The notes beneath the pieces are model-generated. The model made no database searches and was not told where the DNA came from. It worked only from the letters and a program-made list of their open reading frames with translations. A DNA stretch of 64,000 nucleotides, from assembly GCF_010015475.1 (NCBI RefSeq), contig NZ_SSNI01000026.1:1-64000 (forward strand), read 5' to 3'. Source of the stretch: Pontibacter pamirensis (GTDB lineage Bacteria > Bacteroidota > Bacteroidia > Cytophagales > Hymenobacteraceae). The translations under genes were made by a program, and so were the position numbers. This document shows, in pieces, positions 59,072 through 64,000 of the stretch. Position 1 is the first letter of the stretch; each line of letters begins with the position of its first letter.

Positions 59072-61831
59072 TTACTTGACTAAAAGCATCGTACCAGACT
59101 TAGCAGTGCCTCCGTTCACCAGTCGGTAGATGTATACACCAGCCTGCTTGTTAGAAGCTTTGAAGTCCTTGGTATACTTCACACCGCTTTCAGCATTTCC
59201 TTCGAAAAGTGTGGCTACTTCACGTCCGGTTATATCGTACACCTTCAGCACCGTATGCGCGCTTTCTTTTGCTGTAAAACGAATAGTAGTGCTTTCAGAG
59301 AATGGGTTAGGATAGCTGCTTACCAGTTCTCCCTGCAGACTTCCTAATATATCTGATGAACGAGCCGTTGAAACCTTAGTAGCACTTAAGCTGAATTCCT
59401 GCGGCAAATCAAACGCTTCAACTTGATCGAACCTGCTGGCGTTTGATCCCTGGCTGGCGCTGAAGCCAAGCCCTCTTTTTGCAAAAGCATTCCAGATAAG
59501 TTCTTGGTTAGCTCCGCCATAGTTTTGCATGTCCGCAGCAAGAATTGCATCACGGGCATCTACAAAGCCTGGTCTGCATAGCTGAAGCTTTAAACCATCT
59601 ATAACCAGTTGCATCGCCATGTTATTACCGCCATTCCCGTTATACAGATCTTCATCAAACCTATATTTATCTATTAGGTCCCAAGTCATCTCCCAGAGTG
59701 CAGTGGCAAACACAAAGCCGACGCCATGGGGTTGCGACAGGCCAGGATTGTTTGTAGCACCATACGTATAGCCGTTTACACTGAAGTCAGTAGAATACGG
59801 TGCTGGTCTGATACCTAGGCCATCGGTAGGCTGACCCTGTGCATAGGTACCGATTCCCCTTACCTTCTCGCGGGTATCACCACGCTTCATCGTCATCATT
59901 AAGCCAAACCAATCGCTCCAGCCTTCACCAGCTTGTTCAGCGTTGCCAAGACAGCTTGTAGTATTAGGCCCACCTGTCAGACGGTTTGAAATACCATGTC
60001 CATATTCATGCACAATAATGCCGTTATCAAAATCACCATCCAGTTCTGGTCCACCATCATCTTTTAGAGTCACATTCACTTCAACACCTGCATCTAGTTG
60101 CTCCCGTATGCTGGCTCCCACTTCCATGCCTATCATCACTGAAGGGATGGTTATAGGTTCAGTAGGTGCGCCGCCCATACTAGTAGGATCTCCAGGATTG
60201 ATGTTAATCACTACCACTGCTATAGCACCTGCTTTCTGTGCATTTTGTACCTTCTGGGTGAAATTACAGCTTCCCCTGTATACAAGGGCTATATTCCCAT
60301 TAATGGCATCTGCGTTGGTAAAAGGGCTACAGCCTTCGTAGGCTACTCCATCCATAGCCAGCACAAGTTTGCCAGCCAGAGGTGTTGCAGTAAGTTCAGG
60401 ACCAAAGCTTGCTCCTGCAGTTATAAATCCACCTGCAATTGCGGCAGGGGAGACAATTGTAAAACCACTTGGATCAGGCTTGCCACTCCACAGGTACATT
60501 TGCATTCTTGGCCTTACACCATCGGCAGGAGTCGCAAAGTTGGCGTTGTTACGTGTGGTTGAAATATTTCTGCTATCCTGTGCTTCAGCCATTACATGGT
60601 CTCCGCCCAGGCCGCCTCTGTCTAGGTTGCTGGTTTGGAAGTTGCCGCTTTCTTCATCAAAGCCATACTTATACCAAACATCATGGATGATATTATTCCA
60701 GTAAAAAAGATTGGTGATGGCAGCATCTCTGTAGGAAACAGGTTCTTGGGAAAAGTCAATAGAGTATTTAAACACCCGCTGGGTTCCACCATCCGGACTG
60801 TAACCGTACATATCCTGCACGCGCCCTACATAGCCTGTATTATCAGGGTCTTCGTACGCATATACGTTATTGCCCCTGGTAATGGTATAACTGGTGTTTC
60901 CGGCAGTATGCCAGCCATCAGGAGAAGCTATTTTATCTGCCACTTTAGCGTTAACCGGCTTTCGGCTGCCATGGCTGGGGCTCTCCACCGGCATTGGATA
61001 CACCTCATAAAGGCCGGGAGTATTTCCCTGATTCACCGGGCCTTGCATAGGCGCATACGGTGTCATATCCGCATCCTGCAGAAAAGGAGCTGAAGCAGTA
61101 TGGCTGTGGGTATCGTGCAGGAATTTGCCGCCAGCTCCGTTGTTCTCAAACTGGCATTGCACCACCATGTTGTCTTTATCCAAATATTCGCCGGTGTTGG
61201 CATCGACCCTTACATTCCACCAATTTTGGGCATCCAGCTCATAAATAGAGACTTCCCACGCAAGTCTCAGGCTACCGTCTTCCATGGGTTGGTATACCAG
61301 CTTGGCAGGAATAGGCTCCAGAGAGATGCCTCCTTCCGATAACAAAACTTCTTTGTTGCTATCTCTGCCTTTCTCCAAAACACTTAAAGGCCCATTTACA
61401 GAAACACCTAAATGCCTGGCTGCCGCTGCTACTGCACCAGCAGCATCAAGGCTGGCCTGCTCGCTCTTTACCTTTTCTCCAACATCGGAATGCAAGCGAT
61501 TTCCCAGGGTAACTACTTTACCCTCATTGTCCATGCTTATGTTTGTGATGGCGCCATGTATTTCGATACCATTGTGCATCTGCTTAATGTAAAGGTGCTT
61601 TATGCCGCTTTTTTTGCTTTCGGTTGCACTGCTTAGTTCTAAGTCAGCAATATCTTCATCTTTTACTTTGAGCTTTTGCTTGTTTTTCTTGATGTGTTCA
61701 AGTGCCACTGCCGGCACTTGCTTTTTCTCTTTATTTCCTCTCCCTTGGCCTTGAGCAAAGGAAAGTGTACTCCCTAAGCTGAGCGTAGCAATCAGCGCTA
61801 TTTGAAGCACGTTGTGTAAAGGTTTGCGCAT
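59072..61831 (-). CDS. T9SS-exported M36 (fungalysin-like) metalloprotease with PA domain
   Basis: 919 aa. Signal peptide (~1-26, ...GSTLSFAQG), FTP/PepSY inhibitory propeptide (~35-200), M36 peptidase with zinc motif HEYGH (608-612) and the third ligand in GEGWSDWFGLMM, a PA domain inserted before the active site (CSPFTNADAINGNIALVYRG, AGAIAVVVININPG), and a C-terminal type IX sorting domain (SSYPNPFSESTTIRF, YDITGREVATLFEG, GVYIYRLVNGG). It is secreted across the outer membrane by T9SS and degrades extracellular protein after propeptide release. Confidence 0.93.
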   Translation of the reverse strand: MRKPLHNVLQIALIATLSLGSTLSFAQGQGRGNKEKKQVPAVALEHIKKNKQKLKVKDEDIADLELSSATESKKSGIKHLYIKQMHNGIEIHGAITNISMDNEGKVVTLGNRLHSDVGEKVKSEQASLDAAGAVAAAARHLGVSVNGPLSVLEKGRDSNKEVLLSEGGISLEPIPAKLVYQPMEDGSLRLAWEVSIYELDAQNWWNVRVDANTGEYLDKDNMVVQCQFENNGAGGKFLHDTHSHTASAPFLQDADMTPYAPMQGPVNQGNTPGLYEVYPMPVESPSHGSRKPVNAKVADKIASPDGWHTAGNTSYTITRGNNVYAYEDPDNTGYVGRVQDMYGYSPDGGTQRVFKYSIDFSQEPVSYRDAAITNLFYWNNIIHDVWYKYGFDEESGNFQTSNLDRGGLGGDHVMAEAQDSRNISTTRNNANFATPADGVRPRMQMYLWSGKPDPSGFTIVSPAAIAGGFITAGASFGPELTATPLAGKLVLAMDGVAYEGCSPFTNADAINGNIALVYRGSCNFTQKVQNAQKAGAIAVVVININPGDPTSMGGAPTEPITIPSVMIGMEVGASIREQLDAGVEVNVTLKDDGGPELDGDFDNGIIVHEYGHGISNRLTGGPNTTSCLGNAEQAGEGWSDWFGLMMTMKRGDTREKVRGIGTYAQGQPTDGLGIRPAPYSTDFSVNGYTYGATNNPGLSQPHGVGFVFATALWEMTWDLIDKYRFDEDLYNGNGGNNMAMQLVIDGLKLQLCRPGFVDARDAILAADMQNYGGANQELIWNAFAKRGLGFSASQGSNASRFDQVEAFDLPQEFSLSATKVSTARSSDILGSLQGELVSSYPNPFSESTTIRFTAKESAHTVLKVYDITGREVATLFEGNAESGVKYTKDFKASNKQAGVYIYRLVNGGTAKSGTMLLVK

Positions 61832-62271
61832 AGATAAATTTTAAATGATTGATAATGGTTTTAGAAAAGTAGTATATATTTATTATACTATATTTATGAT
61901 TAATATAAATATAAAATATAACATTCTCTTAATTAAAGGAAATATACAACTCAAGAGTAACATCGATTTTTGCATTTTAAAATAGTATGCATAACCTACG
62001 TTTCTCATTCATTCTATAAAAAGCACGTCCAGAACATCATTTTAGACCTTGAAGAAACAGCAGAAAGTAACATTGTTTATTTCGAAAAATTTTAGATGTG
62101 GCTCCTCAGGACAGGTCAATACTTCTTAAACTTATACAAAAGGGCTTTTACCAAACAGTTAAAACCAAGGCAGGTCATAAGCTTAGACGGCACTACCGGT
62201 GGATAACTATCTGGAAAACTACTTCCTAAATCCCCTCCCATCTCAACCTCATATTGATTATCTTTGTAGTA
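61832..62271. other. Divergent non-coding region, protease and dnaX
   Basis: 440 bp, very AT-rich on the left (61850-61925). No gene is supported. Both promoters must lie here; no operator-like palindrome was seen. Confidence 0.4.
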
Positions 62272-64000
62272 ATGGAAAATTTTGTAGTATCAGCGCGTAA
62301 ATATCGTCCGACCACGTTCGACAGCGTGGTGGGGCAACACCATATAACCAATACCCTTAAGAACGCCATCAGCAGCCAGCACCTGGCGCAGGCATTCCTT
62401 TTCTGCGGGCCACGCGGTGTTGGCAAAACCACTTGTGCCCGAATTCTGGCTAAAACCATTAACTGCCAGAACATCACCCCGGAGGTGGAAGCCTGCAACG
62501 TGTGCGAGTCGTGCCGCAGCTTTAACTCCAACAGCTCTTTTAATATTCACGAGCTCGATGCGGCCTCCAATAACTCGGTGGAGGACATCCGGAACCTGGT
62601 GGAGCAGGTGCGCTACGCCCCGCAAACAGGCAAGTACAAAATCTATATTATAGATGAAGTACACATGCTCTCGAACCAGGCCTTCAACGCTTTCCTGAAG
62701 ACGCTGGAGGAGCCACCTTCCTATGCTATCTTTATACTGGCTACTACCGAGCGTCATAAGATCATACCTACCATCCTGTCGCGTTGCCAGATCTTTGACT
62801 TTAACCGGATCAGGATTGACGACATGGTGCGCCATCTGGGCAGCATCGCCACGAAAGAAAGTATACAGGCGGAGCCGGATGCCCTGCACCTGATTTCGCA
62901 AAAAGCGGATGGCGCACTGCGCGATGCCCTCTCTATCTTTGACCAGATGGTGACCTTCTCTGGCAGCAACGTCACCTACAAAGCGACGGTCGAGAACCTG
63001 CACATCCTGGACTATGATTATTACTTCCGCCTGACAGACCACCTGCTGGAGCAGAACCTTTCCGGCTCGCTGCTGCTGTTCGACGAAATCCTGAAGAATG
63101 GCTTTGATGCGCACAACTTCCTGATTGGCATTGGCGAACACTTCCGCAGCCTGCTGGTGTGCAAAGACCAGGCAACGGTGCAACTGCTGGAGGTTTCTGA
63201 TAATATCAAGGCAAAGTATGTGGAGCAGTCAGCAAAGGCTTCTGTGTCGTTCCTGCTTTCGGGCCTGAACCTGGTGAGCACCTGCGACATGCACTATAAG
63301 AGCAGCAAAAACCAGCGGCTGCACGTAGAGTTGTGCCTCATGAAAATGGCGCACCTCAATGCTGCCCTGAATTTTGCCCAAAACGGAGAAGCAGCAAAAA
63401 AAGCTAAGGTAGCAGCGCCGGCACCAGCCGCTACCGGTTCAGAAGGTGCCAAAACTACGCCTGCGGCTGACATGCAGCCGCAGCAAGGACAAGAAGGGCA
63501 GGTACCTTCTGAGAGGCTGCAGCAGCCAACACCAGACAGTGTGCCGTCAGAGCGTTTGCAGCAACCGCAACCGCCAACGCCTTCCAGTGTACCGTCAGAG
63601 CAGTTGCAGCAACCACAGCCCCCCTCCCATGTACCGTCGGAGGGGCTTCAGCAGCCGCCAAAGCCACAGGAGGTAACGCCGGACGCGCACATTGCGCCAG
63701 CCAACCCGCAAACCCCGCCCGGTTCCGGTCCCATACCCAGCGCCCACACGCCGCGGTCTGGTGTGCAACTGCCTCCGGCCAAAAAGCTGAGCAAGCTGCC
63801 GAGCCTGAAAGATTTGAACGCACCACAGGCTGCTGTTACTGAAACTGCCGTAGCCGAGATTGAGGAGGAGGTAAATTATGGCACAGCGCCTCCTGTAGAC
63901 AAAGCCCGCCTGAATACGGTGTGGCATGCTGTCCTGCGCAGAAAGAAGTCGGAGAATATGATGGAGTACACGCTCCTGAACCGGCAGTACCATGTGAGTG
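62272..64000 (+). CDS. dnaX: DNA polymerase III subunit gamma/tau (partial, runs off window)
   Basis: The first 576 residues are visible, open to the window end. Clamp-loader ATPase: Walker A GPRGVGKTT (~46-54), a zinc module with CNVCESC, Walker B IYIIDEVHML, SRC motif in TILSRCQIF (arginine finger) and domain III up to ~380. Then a low-complexity Pro/Gln-rich linker with four copies of a VPSE-x-LQQP unit (~410-465), and the start of the tau C-terminal part (LNTVWHAVLRRKKSENMMEY), which contacts the polymerase. Starts with ATG 62272. Confidence 0.95.
   Translation, partial: MENFVVSARKYRPTTFDSVVGQHHITNTLKNAISSQHLAQAFLFCGPRGVGKTTCARILAKTINCQNITPEVEACNVCESCRSFNSNSSFNIHELDAASNNSVEDIRNLVEQVRYAPQTGKYKIYIIDEVHMLSNQAFNAFLKTLEEPPSYAIFILATTERHKIIPTILSRCQIFDFNRIRIDDMVRHLGSIATKESIQAEPDALHLISQKADGALRDALSIFDQMVTFSGSNVTYKATVENLHILDYDYYFRLTDHLLEQNLSGSLLLFDEILKNGFDAHNFLIGIGEHFRSLLVCKDQATVQLLEVSDNIKAKYVEQSAKASVSFLLSGLNLVSTCDMHYKSSKNQRLHVELCLMKMAHLNAALNFAQNGEAAKKAKVAAPAPAATGSEGAKTTPAADMQPQQGQEGQVPSERLQQPTPDSVPSERLQQPQPPTPSSVPSEQLQQPQPPSHVPSEGLQQPPKPQEVTPDAHIAPANPQTPPGSGPIPSAHTPRSGVQLPPAKKLSKLPSLKDLNAPQAAVTETAVAEIEEEVNYGTAPPVDKARLNTVWHAVLRRKKSENMMEYTLLNRQYHVS

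Noticed and set aside
1..64000. CRISPR array
   Set aside because: No regularly spaced identical repeats with unique spacers were found; the repeats seen are pairs (att, operators, inverted repeats).

Overview
The window reads as a chromosomal segment of a Bacteroidota bacterium, most likely Cytophagales/Hymenobacteraceae (Pontibacter-like). The supporting signs are a tmRNA whose tag reads GESNYAMAA, a secreted M36 protease with a type IX secretion C-terminal domain, many SPase II lipoproteins, TAnnTTTG-type -7 promoter boxes, a DUF4468 protein, and Bacteroidota-style integrases with arm-type N-termini. This placement is an inference from families; no database was searched.

Layout. (1) 1-5.6 kb is an IS graveyard: an IS3 tail, an IS256 tail, and an IS4 transposase split by an intact IS5-like element that leaves a TTAA duplication. 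Interspersed are a lipoprotein and a pair of paralogous lipoproteins. (2) 5.6-10.6 kb is a signalling cluster: a single-domain response regulator, a stand-alone CheB-type esterase, and a divergent 1061-aa CheB-CheR-PAS-histidine kinase fusion. (3) 10.9-27.3 kb is a GC-richer block of membrane transporters (DedA, two APC permeases, an SSS symporter, Kup, a DUF819 protein, CorA) plus small membrane proteins. On each side it is bounded by a partial copy of the same IS3 element (called IS3-B here) whose inner end is intact, and by IS110 remnants. The right IS3-B copy is itself disrupted by a 217-bp MITE with 19-bp terminal inverted repeats and a 7-bp target duplication, placed exactly on the A-rich frameshift site.

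(4) 27.56-50.16 kb is one integrated mobile element of about 22.6 kb. A 17-bp direct repeat marks its ends, the right copy being the 3' end of ssrA (tmRNA, minus strand). From the integrase inward it holds a tyrosine integrase; a cargo block (DUF4468 protein, a 38-aa ORF, a two-TM beta-rich protein); a CI-like repressor with divergent operators; a leftward early operon of small ORFs, many with ATGA overlaps; an archaeo-eukaryotic primase fused to a RecA-like ATPase; an AntA antirepressor; a membrane protein; a late operon with small and large terminase; a 1392-aa tape-measure protein; and a distal cargo block of lipoproteins. No portal, capsid, head-tail or lysis gene is recognisable, so it is either a deleted prophage or a phage satellite. 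Immediately left of the left att copy, a hairpin and an integrase N-terminus repeat the att-hairpin-integrase order seen on the right, suggesting an older element in tandem.

(5) 50.1-64 kb is ordinary host chromosome: ssrA, a transglutaminase-like secreted protein, an FtsX/MacB-type ABC permease, a sigma-54 response regulator with its kinase, cyclopropane-fatty-acid synthase, a T9SS-exported M36 metalloprotease, and the start of dnaX, which runs off the window.
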